Shown: positions 45,922 to 55,458, numbered from the stretch's first letter. The stretch is DNA of 64,000 bases from Streptomyces sp. NBC_01750 (GCF_035918095.1 NZ_CP109137.1:7690001-7754000), one strand, 5' to 3'. Notes: generated from the letters alone by a model not told the origin. A program made the numbers and translations.

Positions 45922-47115
45922 ATGCAGCTGTACCTGCTTGCCCTCAACCCGACCGACTCGGTCACCGAGGGATTCCTCCCCGCCGCCCGCCGGCTCGGCC
46001 TCGACATCACGCTGCTCACCGACCAGCCCGAGGCGCACCGGGCCGCCTGCCCGGACATCGAGCTCCTCGAGTGCGACGTGCGCGACTTCCGCGCGGTCAT
46101 CACCCGGATCTCGGCCCACCGCCCGCCGGACGCCGTCTTCAGCAACAGCGACCATCTGCAAACCCAGACCGCCCTGGCAGCCGACTACTTCGGCCTCCCC
46201 GCCAAAAGCTGGCAGGCCGCGCTGCGCACCAAGGACAAGGCGGAGATGCGCCGCCACCTCGCCGCCGCCGGCCAGGACACCGTCCGGTCGGTGGAACTCG
46301 CCGCCGGGCAGGACCCGGTAACCGCCCTGGCCGCACTCGATCTGCCGTACCCGTGCGTCATCAAGCCGCGCGAGGGTGTGGCCAGCGAGGACGTCGTCCT
46401 GGTCGAGGGGCCCGGGGACCTTGTGCTGCGGTGCAAGGAGATCCGGGCACACCGGCCGGGAGCCTCCCTGGTGGTGGAGGAGTACTTGCCCGGGGAGCTG
46501 TACACCCTGGAGACACTCGGCGACGGCCGTGTCCTTCATGTGCTGGGCGGCTTCCATACCGCGTTGTCCCCACCGCCGTACTTCATCGAGGAGCGCCTGA
46601 CCTACGTAGAGGCCCACCCGGAGCCCGTCGTCGCGCAGGTCCTTGCCCGGCTGGACGCCCTCGGCGTCGGACTCGGCGCCTGCCACACCGAGTTCGTCGT
46701 GCACGAAGGACGCGCGCGCATCATCGAGGTCAACTACCGTGCCATCGGGGATCAGTGCGACCTGCTCCTCGCCCGGCTGCTGGACGTCCCGCTCTTCGAG
46801 CACATCCTCCGTACGCATCTGGGCGTGCCGCTGCCGGCGGACCTGGAGGCACGGACCGGTGGCGCGGCGCGGCTCGACTACCCGTGCGCCCAGCGCTCCG
46901 GAACACTCACGGCCGCACCTGCCGCGACCGAACTGACGCTCGGCGACGTTCAGTTGACCTACCGGCCGCTGCGCCGGACCGGTGAACGGCACGAACTCCA
47001 CCGCACCAACCGCGATCTCCTCGGCGTCGTCCGGGCCATCGGCGGCGATCAGAAGACCGTGGACCGGGTCGTGACCGACTTCGTCTCCGCCCACCGCTGG
47101 GAGATCACCCCGTGA
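45922..47115 (+). CDS. ATP-grasp enzyme of siderophore biosynthesis
   Basis: A 397-residue ATP-grasp ligase-fold protein. The N-terminal part resembles a preATP-grasp domain (QLYLLALNPTDSVTEGFLPAARRLG). The central domain has YPCVIKPREGVASEDVVLV, VEEYLPGELYTLETL, and the metal-binding ARIIEVNYRAIGDQCDLLL. It should form an amide or ester from a carboxylate via acyl-phosphate. It is the first gene of a four-gene unit with overlapping stops and starts, so it probably activates or couples a siderophore building block. The ATG at 45922 was chosen because upstream in-frame codons lie in the promoter; GGAAG stands about ten bases before it. Confidence 0.82.
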   Translation: MQLYLLALNPTDSVTEGFLPAARRLGLDITLLTDQPEAHRAACPDIELLECDVRDFRAVITRISAHRPPDAVFSNSDHLQTQTALAADYFGLPAKSWQAALRTKDKAEMRRHLAAAGQDTVRSVELAAGQDPVTALAALDLPYPCVIKPREGVASEDVVLVEGPGDLVLRCKEIRAHRPGASLVVEEYLPGELYTLETLGDGRVLHVLGGFHTALSPPPYFIEERLTYVEAHPEPVVAQVLARLDALGVGLGACHTEFVVHEGRARIIEVNYRAIGDQCDLLLARLLDVPLFEHILRTHLGVPLPADLEARTGGAARLDYPCAQRSGTLTAAPAATELTLGDVQLTYRPLRRTGERHELHRTNRDLLGVVRAIGGDQKTVDRVVTDFVSAHRWEITP

Positions 47116-48884
47116 CGGTGACGAACACAGTCGCCGGCCCGGCCGAGAGGGAACTCCTCCTCCGTCTGCTCAGCGCCCTCCTGCGCGAGGACGTCGTCGG
47201 CCTGCGCAGCCGCTCCACCGCGCTGGAGCACCCGGACGGGGCCTGGCTGCGTCTGGGGACCGCGGACGGGGACGCGCTTGAGCTGCCCATTCGCGAGGAC
47301 GGATTCCAGTACGAGACCGGCGCCCGGCTGCCCCTGCTGCGCCGGGAGTCCGACGGCGTGGAACTGAGCACCGCCGACGGCATCCTGGCCGCCCTCGGCG
47401 CGCTCGCCGATCCCGTGGACCGTGACGGTTATGACGCCCTCGCCGACGAATGCCGCCAGACGCTCGCAACCCTGCGGCTGCACGCCGTCACGCACCACGA
47501 GGTCATCGCGATGCTCGGCGCCCGGTACGGCAACGATCCCGCGGACTGGACCGGACTGGCGGGCGGACTCGCCCACGACACCCTCGCCGCCCGCCTCGAC
47601 CACCCCGTCTACCCCACGGCGCGTGGCCGCCTGGGACTCAAGGCGCCACAACTGCACGCGTACGCACCGGAGTTCCACCCCCGATTCGCCCTGCGCTGGA
47701 TCACCCTTCCCAAGGACGCGGTCACCGCACGGGGCGTGAACGGCTCCGCGGACCCGGCCGGCCCATGGCCCACACCTTCGGCGCTCGGTCTGCCGGACCT
47801 CGACGACAGCCACCTCGCCCTCCCCGTCCATCCGCTGACCGTGGGCGAACCACTGCGGCAGGCACTGCGCACCACCGGACTCGACAGCCGGGCGGTGCTG
47901 TCCGAGCGGCCGTACCTTCAGGCCCTGCCGACCCTGTCGATGCGGACCGTGGCCCTGGCCGAGCATCCCCGCATTCATCTCAAACTGCCCCTGGCCACAG
48001 CCACGTTGGGCATGCGCAACCGACGCACGATCAAGCCCGGCACACTCGTCGACGGCGCGGCGGTGCAGCGCCTGCTGCAGACCGTGATCGCCCACGAGCC
48101 CCGCTTCCGGGACCGCATCCTGCTCGCCGACGAAAGCCGGTTCGCCCACGCCGGTCATGAACTCCTCGCGGTACTGGTCCGGCGCTGGCCGGCCGGTCTG
48201 GACGACGCGGTCGTCGTGCCGATGGCGGCCCTGCTGAGCGAAGCCCCCGGTGGGCGGCTGCTGATCGACCATCTCGCCGACCGTTTCCACGGCGGCCTGC
48301 CACTCGCCCTTCTCGACGACGTACTCTGCCTGCTCTTCGACTGGCAGACAACGCTGTTCGGGTACGGGATCGCCCTTGAGTCCCACCAGCAGAACATTTC
48401 GCTGGTGCTGGACGAGCACGCGGGCCGCACCCGGCTCAGACTGCTGCTCAAGGACAACGACGGACCGCGCATCAACACCGTCCGGATGCGCGCCGCCCTC
48501 GGCGCGGACGCGCCCGATCCGTCCGAGTTCGACGACGCGCGGATCTTCGGGGACAAGGACGCGCCGGTCGTCGACCTGTTCACCACCATCACGGTCCATC
48601 TCTGCGCGGGGGCGTACGCTTTCGGGCTCGCCCGCCATGGCCGCGCCCCGCTCGACCGGCTGCTAAGTCTCGTGCGCGACCGGCTCGGTGAGGCCGTGGC
48701 GCGGCTCGGGGCCCGGCCGGGGCAGCCCGGCGCCGTACTGCGCGAACACGTCCTGGACGCGGCGCGCCTGCCGGTCAAGGCGATGGTGACCGCGGGCACG
48801 CTGCTCACCAAGGAGCGCTCGGGGGCGTCCGACATCAACAAGCACTACACCACGGGTCCCAACTACCTGTTGCGGGAGGTGTGA
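47112..48884 (+). CDS. NIS siderophore synthetase (IucA/IucC family), first
   Basis: A 590-residue NRPS-independent siderophore synthetase. Family marks are KLPLATATLGMRNRRTIKPG (nucleotide and substrate binding), GYGIALESHQQNISLVLDEHAGRTRL, and a C-terminal FhuF-like helical domain with LLTKERSGASD. It should activate a carboxylate of citrate or a dicarboxylate as an adenylate and join it to an amine or alcohol. The usual HPWQ motif is replaced by VHPLTVGE, which differs from its neighbour. The GTG at 47112 overlaps the previous stop by four bases. Confidence 0.92.
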   Translation: MTVTNTVAGPAERELLLRLLSALLREDVVGLRSRSTALEHPDGAWLRLGTADGDALELPIREDGFQYETGARLPLLRRESDGVELSTADGILAALGALADPVDRDGYDALADECRQTLATLRLHAVTHHEVIAMLGARYGNDPADWTGLAGGLAHDTLAARLDHPVYPTARGRLGLKAPQLHAYAPEFHPRFALRWITLPKDAVTARGVNGSADPAGPWPTPSALGLPDLDDSHLALPVHPLTVGEPLRQALRTTGLDSRAVLSERPYLQALPTLSMRTVALAEHPRIHLKLPLATATLGMRNRRTIKPGTLVDGAAVQRLLQTVIAHEPRFRDRILLADESRFAHAGHELLAVLVRRWPAGLDDAVVVPMAALLSEAPGGRLLIDHLADRFHGGLPLALLDDVLCLLFDWQTTLFGYGIALESHQQNISLVLDEHAGRTRLRLLLKDNDGPRINTVRMRAALGADAPDPSEFDDARIFGDKDAPVVDLFTTITVHLCAGAYAFGLARHGRAPLDRLLSLVRDRLGEAVARLGARPGQPGAVLREHVLDAARLPVKAMVTAGTLLTKERSGASDINKHYTTGPNYLLREV

Positions 48885-48890
48885 GGGGCG

Positions 48891-50687
48891 ATGCCCGGCA
48901 CACAACACACCTGCCGCTCGCCGCATCCGCCGGAGCCATTGATGTCATTGCCGATGGGCACTGCAGCCCCCCATTCCGCCGCCCGGACCGGGCTGCCCGG
49001 CGCCGACGACGCCGTGGCCCACACCCTCCTCAACTGTCTTCTCCGCGAGGTCTGCGGCCCCGAGCACGAGACGGCCGTCATCGACGGCCATCTGCTGCTG
49101 CGCCTGCCACGCCGCGGGGTGCTGCTGAGGGTGGCCCTGCGCCGTACGTCCCTCATCGGAGCGCACCGCTTCACGGGCCCGGTGGCCGAACAGACCCGCA
49201 CAGGATGGTCCGAGCTCGGCTGGCGCCGCCTCGCCGAGTACACGCATGCCGAGCTCACGCTCCGTACCGGCGCGCGCAACGACGAATTCCTGGCCCAGGT
49301 CGACGCGAGCCATCAGGGCGTCCGTGCCGCCCTGGCCGCGCCGCGTCCCGCCCTTGACGGTGGCCGGCTCGCCACCTACCTGGCGTCCGAGCAGTCCCTC
49401 AGACTCGGCCACCGCTTCCACCCCACCCCGAAGGCCCGCAGCGGCGACCCGGCCCTCTGGTCCGCCTACGCCCCTGAAGCCGCGGCGGCCTTCCCACTGC
49501 TCATGCTCGCCGTACGTGAGCATCTGACCGTCCAGGAGTCGGCCGAACCAGGCGCCACCGACCCGCTGGACCGGTTGCACCCGGTGCCCGAGGGATACCG
49601 GCTGCTGCCCGCACACCCCTGGCAGTACGAACTGCTCCACGGGCACCCGTCGCTGCGGGCGGCCGTCGCCCGGCGCGACATCCTCGACCTGGGCCGCGGC
49701 CGAAGCCTGTTCACCGCCACCGCGTCCGTGCGCACCCTGTACGACGGGGAGACCTTCCTGAAGTTCAGCCTCAACGTCCGCATCACCAACTGCCTGCGCA
49801 AGAACGCCAGTTACGAACTGGCAGGCGCGGTTGCCCTCACCCGCCTGCTCGGACCGGCCCTCGCGGAGCTGGCCACCCGCTTCCCCGGCAGCGGCGTGCT
49901 CCGCGAGCCCGCCTACCGCAGCCTCGCCATCCCCGGCCCGGACGGCCGGCCCGACCTCACTCTCCTCGAAGGCTTCGGCGTGATCGTCCGCGAAGGGCTC
50001 GACGGCCATCTCCGGCCCGGCACGACACCTCTGCTGGCGGCCGCCATCGCCGATGAGTACCCCACGGGCCCCGCCCAGGTCTCCCGGCTTCTTGCGGACT
50101 CGGACCCCGGCAGCGCCCTGAGATGGTGGCGGGACTACCTGGCGCTGCTCCTCCCGCCCGTCCTGGCCGCCTACTTCGACCACGGCCTCGTCCTCGAACC
50201 GCATCTTCAGAACGTCGTCGTCTGCGTCGACGCCGACGGCAGACCCGCCAAGGTCCTCTTCCGTGATCTGGAAGGCACCAAACTCCTCCCCGAGCACCAC
50301 GCCGAGACCCTCGCCGCGCTGTCGCCCGAGGTCGCGGGCCCGCTGACGTACGACGCCGAGCGCGGCTGGGACCGAGTCGTCTACTGCCTTGTGGTGAATC
50401 ACGTATCCGACATGCTCGCCGCGCTCGCCGATCTGCACCCACAGACCGAACCAGAGCTGTGGGCCCAGGTCCGCCGGGCGCTCCAGGAGTACGCGGACGA
50501 GCACGGCTGCCCTGCCCGCCTCGGCGCCCTGCTGGCCGGCGCGCCGCTGCCCGCCAAGGCCAATCTGCTCACCCGCTGGGAGCGCACGGCCGACCGCGAG
50601 GCGGGCTATGTCCGCCTTCCTTCCCCGTTCGCCGAGGACATGCTGTCCAGAGCGACCCGAACCGACGACGTCCGGAGTGCCCGATGA
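48891..50687 (+). CDS. NIS siderophore synthetase (IucA/IucC family), second
   Basis: A 598-residue paralogue of the preceding enzyme. It keeps HPWQYELL, KFSLNVRITNCLRKNASYEL, GLVLEPHLQNVVVCVD and the late KANLLTRW motif. Two synthetases of different subtype usually act in sequence on the two ends of a citrate or dicarboxylate core. The start is taken at 48891, six bases after the previous stop; an ATG at 48942 has a better GGAG site and fits the family N terminus, so the true protein may be 17 residues shorter. The stop overlaps the decarboxylase start. Confidence 0.92.
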   Translation: MPGTQHTCRSPHPPEPLMSLPMGTAAPHSAARTGLPGADDAVAHTLLNCLLREVCGPEHETAVIDGHLLLRLPRRGVLLRVALRRTSLIGAHRFTGPVAEQTRTGWSELGWRRLAEYTHAELTLRTGARNDEFLAQVDASHQGVRAALAAPRPALDGGRLATYLASEQSLRLGHRFHPTPKARSGDPALWSAYAPEAAAAFPLLMLAVREHLTVQESAEPGATDPLDRLHPVPEGYRLLPAHPWQYELLHGHPSLRAAVARRDILDLGRGRSLFTATASVRTLYDGETFLKFSLNVRITNCLRKNASYELAGAVALTRLLGPALAELATRFPGSGVLREPAYRSLAIPGPDGRPDLTLLEGFGVIVREGLDGHLRPGTTPLLAAAIADEYPTGPAQVSRLLADSDPGSALRWWRDYLALLLPPVLAAYFDHGLVLEPHLQNVVVCVDADGRPAKVLFRDLEGTKLLPEHHAETLAALSPEVAGPLTYDAERGWDRVVYCLVVNHVSDMLAALADLHPQTEPELWAQVRRALQEYADEHGCPARLGALLAGAPLPAKANLLTRWERTADREAGYVRLPSPFAEDMLSRATRTDDVRSAR

Positions 50688-51889
50688 CCGCCCCCACCGA
50701 GCCGGTGCGCGACCGGGCCCTGTCCCTCCCGGCCCGGAGTCTGCCCGCCTACCTGTACGACCTCGGCGCCTTGCGGGAGCATGCCGCGTCCATCCGGTCG
50801 GCGCTGCCCGGGCGAGTCGAGCTGTACTACGCCGCCAAGGCCAACCCGGAACCGGAGATCCTGGCCGCACTCGGCCCGTATGTGGACGGCTATGAGGTCT
50901 CGTCGGGCGGCGAACTCGCCCATGTCGCAAAGGCTGTTCCAGGGCGTCCGCTGGCCTTCGGCGGCCCGGGGAAGACGCCTGACGAGATCGCCGCGGCGCT
51001 GGACATGGGCGTGGAACGCTTCCATGTCGAGAGCGCGTACGAGCTCCGCATGCTGGCGGAGCTCGCTTCCCGGCGGGCTTGTGACGCGCCCGTCGGAGTT
51101 CTGCTGCGCTTCAATCTTCCTCTGGACGGCGGTTCGTTGGAGGCAAGCGCCCTGTCCATGGGTGGCCGGCCGACGCCGTTCGGTCTCGACCCGTCCCAGG
51201 CGGACGACGCGGTCCGCCTCCTCACCGACGGCAGCTGCCCACACCTCGAGCTGCTCGGCATCCACGCCCACCTGGCCAGCGGTCTTCGGGCTCCGCAGCA
51301 GCTCGCCGCCGCCGAGTCCATCGTGACCTGGGCCACGAACCTCGCCGCCCGCCACCGCATCGACCTGCGCGAGGTGAACGTCGGCGGCGGCATGACCGTC
51401 GACTACACCGACCCCGACGCCCGATTCGACTGGGCCGCCTACGGCGCGGGCCTCGCCCGCCTCACTGCCGCCCACCCCGGCCTGACGCTGCGCATCGAGC
51501 CGGGCCGCGCGCTGACCGCGTACTGCGGCTGGTACGCCACCGAGGTGCTCGACGTGAAGCCGAGCCACGGCGAGGAGTTCGCGGTCGTCCGGGGCGGCAC
51601 ACACCATCTGCGCACCCCGGCGACAAAGGGCCACGACCAGCCCTGCGCGGTGCTTTCGGTGGACGACTGGCCGCACCCCTGGCCGCGGGCCGCGGCCAGG
51701 CAGGAGCTGGTCACCCTGGCCGGCCAGCTCTGCACGCCCAAGGACGTCCTGGCCCGCCGGGTCCCGGCGGGGGGTCTTCGGGCGGCTGACCGTGTGGTGT
51801 TCGCGCTGGCCGGGGCGTACGCGTGGAACATCTCGCACCACGACTTCCTGATGCATCCACGGCCGGGCTTCCACTTCCTGGATGCCTGA
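50684..51889 (+). CDS. PLP-dependent decarboxylase (fold III, SbnH/LysA-like)
   Basis: A 401-residue alanine-racemase-fold decarboxylase. PLP Lys lies in LYYAAKANPEPEILAAL. HAHLASG and the glycine-rich VNVGGGMTVDY bind phosphate, and LCTPKDVLARR supplies the late Cys/Asp pair. In siderophore loci such enzymes (SbnH, AcsE) make an amine such as ethylenediamine, cadaverine or putrescine, or decarboxylate an intermediate. No SbnA/SbnB pair for diaminopropionate is present, so the amine here is unknown. It overlaps the second synthetase by four bases. Confidence 0.88.
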   Translation: MTAPTEPVRDRALSLPARSLPAYLYDLGALREHAASIRSALPGRVELYYAAKANPEPEILAALGPYVDGYEVSSGGELAHVAKAVPGRPLAFGGPGKTPDEIAAALDMGVERFHVESAYELRMLAELASRRACDAPVGVLLRFNLPLDGGSLEASALSMGGRPTPFGLDPSQADDAVRLLTDGSCPHLELLGIHAHLASGLRAPQQLAAAESIVTWATNLAARHRIDLREVNVGGGMTVDYTDPDARFDWAAYGAGLARLTAAHPGLTLRIEPGRALTAYCGWYATEVLDVKPSHGEEFAVVRGGTHHLRTPATKGHDQPCAVLSVDDWPHPWPRAAARQELVTLAGQLCTPKDVLARRVPAGGLRAADRVVFALAGAYAWNISHHDFLMHPRPGFHFLDA

Positions 51890-51942
51890 GCGCCGCCGGG
51901 GGCGGCCGCGGCGCGATGATCGCGATCATGCATGCTGGCCGG

Positions 51943-52866
51943 GTGACCGTGCTCTCCGGCTTCCTGCCCATCTGGGCGATCACCGCCGTCGGTTGGGCCG
52001 CCGGCCGGTTCGATGTGCTCGGCGCTCAGGCGCAGCACGTGCTGGGGCGGTTCGCCTTCGCGTTCGCCATGCCGGCGCTGCTGTTCCTGACACTCTCCAG
52101 GGCACGGGTGTCCGATCTCGCCAGTCCGGGTGTGGCGGTGTTCGCCGCCAGCCTGCTCATCGTCTTCGCGCTCGGCCTGGTGCTCGGCCGGTGGGTGTTC
52201 CGGCGGCGCCAGGCCGACCGTGCCATAGGCGCGATGGCGGGGGCGTACGTCAACTCGGCCAATCTGGGCATCCCCGTGGCCGTGCACGTCCTGAACGACA
52301 CCACGTTCTTCATAGCCGCGGCGCTGTTCCAGACGCTGTTCATCACGCCACTGATCCTGGTCCTCATAGATCTCGACGTACGGCGCGGGGCGCCCGACCG
52401 ATGGGGCCGCATCCTGCAGCTGCCTGTGCGCAACCCCATCATCGCGGCGTCCGCCGCCGGGGTGACCGTCGCGGCCCTTGGCTGGCGACTGCCGGCCGAG
52501 GTGACCGCGCCGGTCCAGATGCTCGGCGGCGCGGCCGTGCCCGCCGCCCTGTTCGCACTCGGCATGTCTCTCAACGCACCCGCGAAGCGGCCCGACTCGG
52601 CAGGCCGTACCGAACGGCGGGTGCTGGTCGCGCTCAAGATCGCGGTCCAGCCCGTGCTCGCCTACGCACTCGCCCGTTGGGCGTTCGGTCTCGGCGGGCA
52701 CGAGCTGTTCGCGGTGGTGCTGTGCGCGGGCCTGCCGACGGCACAGAACGCGTTCATCTTCGCGTCCGAGTACCGGCTCAACACCGACCTCGCCAGGGAC
52801 ACTGTCCTGCTGTCCACGCTGCTGTCCATGGGTTCCCTGTCGCTGATCGCCTGGCTGCTGGCGTGA
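51943..52866 (+). CDS. AEC-family (auxin efflux carrier type) permease
   Basis: A 307-residue membrane protein with about ten hydrophobic helices in two inverted halves. The first half starts LSGFLPIWAITAVGWAAGRF and includes FAFAFAMPALLFLTLSRA and AYVNSANLGIPVAV; the second has NPIIAASAAGVTVAAL and a final LLSTLLSMGSLSLIAWLLA. AEC carriers export or exchange organic anions. It follows the siderophore operon by 53 bases in the same direction and might export the product, but no known siderophore exporter belongs to this family, so this is a weak inference. The GTG at 51943 was chosen by fit; ATG at 51928 or 51916 is possible. Confidence 0.82.
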   Translation: MTVLSGFLPIWAITAVGWAAGRFDVLGAQAQHVLGRFAFAFAMPALLFLTLSRARVSDLASPGVAVFAASLLIVFALGLVLGRWVFRRRQADRAIGAMAGAYVNSANLGIPVAVHVLNDTTFFIAAALFQTLFITPLILVLIDLDVRRGAPDRWGRILQLPVRNPIIAASAAGVTVAALGWRLPAEVTAPVQMLGGAAVPAALFALGMSLNAPAKRPDSAGRTERRVLVALKIAVQPVLAYALARWAFGLGGHELFAVVLCAGLPTAQNAFIFASEYRLNTDLARDTVLLSTLLSMGSLSLIAWLLA

Positions 52867-53058
52867 CCGCGGCGTCCGGCGACTGAGGACGGACCGGCAA
52901 TTGTCGGCCCACCCATCACTTCCGCCGGTCGACGTCCTCAAAGTCGCCCACCACAGTTTTGGAAAAGCACGTCTACTTGGGGGTTTTCGCCTGTTCGATG
53001 GCGACGGTCCGGTGGTGCGGTTGATACTGGCGGCCCTGTCATTCACCAAGGGGGACCG

Positions 53059-53325
53059 ATGGCCGAGGAACCCGCACCGAAGCATCTGACGATCACGATG
53101 GATTTCGACCTCCAGACCGCAGGATCGACGGTAGGGGCCGCGAGGGTCCGGGCTGCGTACGAGGCAGCCGCGAAGGCGGCGATCGTGGCCGCCATGAAGC
53201 ATCTGCCCGAAGGGAGCGTCAAGAACATCACGACTGAGATGGACTGGTCTTACCGGTGGGACTACGGGCGGCACGTCCGGTTCGAGCGGGATGGCAATGA
53301 CGTCGCGGAGCAGGGGCAGGGCTGA
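53059..53325 (+). CDS. Small hypothetical protein of an integrative element (88 aa)
   Basis: The ATG at 53059 has AAGGGGGA upstream. The product begins MAEEPAPKHLTITMDFDLQT and continues with an Ala-rich helix, then TTEMDWSYRWDYGRHVRFERDG. No family was recognised. Its position with a GntR regulator and a broken serine recombinase suggests it belongs to the remnant element. A terminator hairpin follows directly. Confidence 0.65.
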   Translation: MAEEPAPKHLTITMDFDLQTAGSTVGAARVRAAYEAAAKAAIVAAMKHLPEGSVKNITTEMDWSYRWDYGRHVRFERDGNDVAEQGQG

Positions 53326-53334
53326 CACACGAAA

Positions 53335-53368
53335 GAGCCCCGACCGCCTGAGTGGACAGCCGGGGCTC
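53335..53368. terminator. Hairpin between convergent small genes
   Basis: GAGCCCCG (53335-53342) and CGGGGCTC (53361-53368) form a perfect eight-base stem around an 18-base loop, between the stops at 53325 and 53375. It is likely a bidirectional terminator. Confidence 0.75.
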
Positions 53369-53374
53369 CTCTCC

Positions 53375-53596
53375 CTATGGCGGGGGCTCCTGCGGTGGGT
53401 CGGCCTCCTCCATCGCTTGCTGGACGACAGCAAGCGCCTCGGCGGTGACCGCCCAGCGAGGGACGAGTGCGTCCAGGGGGCGGAGGAATGCGGTGCGGGT
53501 CTCGGCCCCTTCAGCAGCCTCGACCACCTCGTCAAGGAACTCGTACGCCTGCTCGTCCGTCAGTTTGCTCAACCAGGGGAACGTGCTGCTCTCCAC
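53375..53596 (-). CDS. Small acidic hypothetical protein (73 aa)
   Basis: GTG at 53596 has AGGAG seven bases upstream and gives a 73-residue acidic, helical protein (KLTDEQAYEFLDEVVEAAEG ... EEADPPQEPPP). A TTG two codons earlier is a less likely start. No family was recognised; short acidic proteins of this kind are common in actinobacterial integrative elements. Confidence 0.6.
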   Translation of the reverse strand: MESSTFPWLSKLTDEQAYEFLDEVVEAAEGAETRTAFLRPLDALVPRWAVTAEALAVVQQAMEEADPPQEPPP

Positions 53597-53631
53597 GGGC
53601 AACTCCTCACGAGGCGATCGGTGGGGACAGC

Positions 53632-53742
53632 TCAGTCACGCCGACTGGCGCGCGGCACGATGACCGTCAGGCGGTCGGAGTCGCTCTGGGTCCACTCTCT
53701 GAAGCCGGTGAGCGGCCGAAGCATGTACGTCCCGCCGCTCAC
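53632..53742 (-). CDS. Very small or truncated element gene
   Basis: The reverse frame ending at 53632 reads SGGTYMLRPLTGFREWTQSD and then RLTVIVPRASRRD, a coherent, coding-like sequence. The codons before the GTG at 53742 (TGIVTDV) also look protein-like, but no ATG, GTG or TTG precedes them before a stop, so the 5' end may be lost. The gene ends 36 bases upstream of the 73-aa gene in the same direction. Confidence 0.35.
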   Translation of the reverse strand: MSGGTYMLRPLTGFREWTQSDSDRLTVIVPRASRRD

Positions 53743-53857
53743 GTCCGTGACGATCCCGGTCCGGTCGGTGTCAACGGGGTGGGTTGGCGCGGGTCAAGCG
53801 GGACGGGGCAATATGTGTGCACAGATTGCGGTGATCACTCGAAACGGTGGTAGTTCA

Positions 53858-54613
53858 GTGGCCCAGCCCGAGTACTTGCGGATCGCTGCCGAGCTCCGTC
53901 GCCGTATCTCTTCCGGCGAGTTCAGGCCCGGCGACCAACTCCCGACCCTCCCGGCGCTCTCCGAGCAGTACCGGGTGTCGGAGACGACGATCCGCAACGC
54001 CCTTGCCCTGCTCCGCAATGAGGGCATGATCGAGACCAGGGCCCGAGCCGGAACCCTCGTACGCAAGACGCCTCCCGTGCACCGGATGGCGGCCGACCGG
54101 TACCGGAACAAGGTCGGGGCGCCCTCCACGCCGTTCACCAAGGACCAGGGCATCGGCTGGAGTGAGTACCGGCTCGACAAGCGGTTCGAGCGGGTGGCGG
54201 CCACGGCGGAGCTGGCGGCTCTCTTCGAATGCGAGGTGGGGGAGCGGCTGTTGGCCCGCCACTTCATCTTCTATGACAGCGACCAGCCCACCCAGATGAG
54301 CACCTCGTACGTCCGCTGGAGCGACGTGGACGGGACTCCCGTCGCAGACCCGATCCATGAGCCGTGGCCGGGAGGGACGAGGGCCCAGATGGCCTCCCTC
54401 GGCATCCGGGTCACGAGGATCACCGAGTCCTTCATCTGCGGCATGCCGACCGAACACGAGGCCGAGACGCTCCGGATCGGGTCCGGAGTCCCGGTGCTGC
54501 GTCTCACCCGGCGCCACATTGCCGACAACGGCAGGATCGTTGAGGTTGCCTATCCGATCGTCCGGCGGGGCGACTCCACCGTGGTGGACTTCGTAATCGA
54601 CCTGGACGACTGA
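53858..54613 (+). CDS. GntR/HutC-family regulator (KorSA-like)
   Basis: A 251-residue protein. The N-terminal winged HTH reads YLRIAAELRRRISSGEFRPG and then SEQYRVSETTIRNALALLRNEG. The C-terminal UTRA ligand-binding domain includes LLARHFIFYDSDQPTQMSTSYV. Regulators of this type control integration and transfer genes in pSAM2-like elements. The GTG at 53858 follows GGTGG; an ATG at 53813 is an alternative. It is convergent with the recombinase remnant and supports an integrative-element origin. Confidence 0.88.
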   Translation: MAQPEYLRIAAELRRRISSGEFRPGDQLPTLPALSEQYRVSETTIRNALALLRNEGMIETRARAGTLVRKTPPVHRMAADRYRNKVGAPSTPFTKDQGIGWSEYRLDKRFERVAATAELAALFECEVGERLLARHFIFYDSDQPTQMSTSYVRWSDVDGTPVADPIHEPWPGGTRAQMASLGIRVTRITESFICGMPTEHEAETLRIGSGVPVLRLTRRHIADNGRIVEVAYPIVRRGDSTVVDFVIDLDD

Positions 54614-55432
54614 CTACGTCTGGTGGCCCTCGTCTTCGAGGGCTGTCCGCGCCGCCTTGGTGAATGCATCCAGGCGCTTCTCGATCTTGCCCTTTTCGTT
54701 GAAAAAATGGCCGACCCTTGCGTGCATCAGGTTGTTCCGCAGCATCCTGACTTCGTTGGCAAGCTCGGCCGCTGCCTGGACCACAGCTTCTGGCCCCGCA
54801 ACGGCGACGGTGGAACGGCGCTTGCGGATGTTTGTGTAGAGGGCGTCGAACTGAGCGTGGAACTCATCGGCTTGCCCGTAGAAAGAGTCCACCAGTTCCT
54901 GGCCAGCCGTGACGAACTCCGCGTATGCCTGTGAGCGGGGGCCCCGCCTCTCCTGAAGGCTGTCGAAGCGCCGCTGCCGCAACGCCTCCGTCTTCCCGGT
55001 CGCCACCAGCTCCTGGACCTTGCGGAGGATGCGCTCCTGCTTGTGCTCCACCCCGCGCCTGGCGATGGCGCCGAGCATCCGGGCCACGAGGCGGCCTGTG
55101 GGGGTGCTCAGATCGAGGTCGCCCGCCTTGACGGTCGCGATCTCGGTCTTGTGCTCCTCCACGATGATGATCAGGTCCTCCAGCTCTGCGGGCTGGTGGT
55201 ACAGGCGGTCCGGGTGCCAGGACACGATGGCGTCGATGTGGCCGGACTTCACGTCCTCCAGCATCCGCAGGTAGTCCTTACGCTTCTTCCGGCGGTCAGC
55301 GGCAGTCACGTCGTTGTCGACGTACACCTCCACGACCTTCCAGCCGAGCGAGGCGGCGAGGAGGCGGCAGTCGTCCTCCTGGCGCTTCACGCCAAGTCCG
55401 CCTCCCTCACGGTCATCTGAGATGCGGACTAG
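54614..55432 (-). pseudogene. Serine recombinase/integrase remnant, split by an IS and missing its C-terminal part
   Basis: Reading leftward from the IS edge, the frame gives VRISDDREGGGLGVKRQEDD with the catalytic Ser of the YxRxS motif, then SWHPDRLYHQPAELEDLI and STPTGRLVARMLGAIARRGVEHK, the catalytic domain of a large serine integrase. After RKVQELVATGK the expected recombinase and zinc domains are replaced by an unrelated helical stretch (to 54614) that looks like the end of another protein. The first 14 codons (ATG at 57080 to 57035, ending VHRVGI) lie on the far side of the IS. The gene cannot make an active integrase. Confidence 0.85.
55429..55432. other. Target-site duplication, left copy (CTAG)
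   Basis: CTAG directly flanks the left end of the IS and is repeated at 57035-57038 on the right, matching the CTAG target preference of IS112-like IS5-family elements. Confidence 0.8.
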
Positions 55433-55458
55433 GGCCTGTTGTGAAAGTAGATCTTGGT
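55433..55458 (+). repeat. IS left terminal inverted repeat
   Basis: 26 bp starting GGCCTGTTGTGAAAG; the complement of 57009-57034 except at the first position. Confidence 0.92.
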
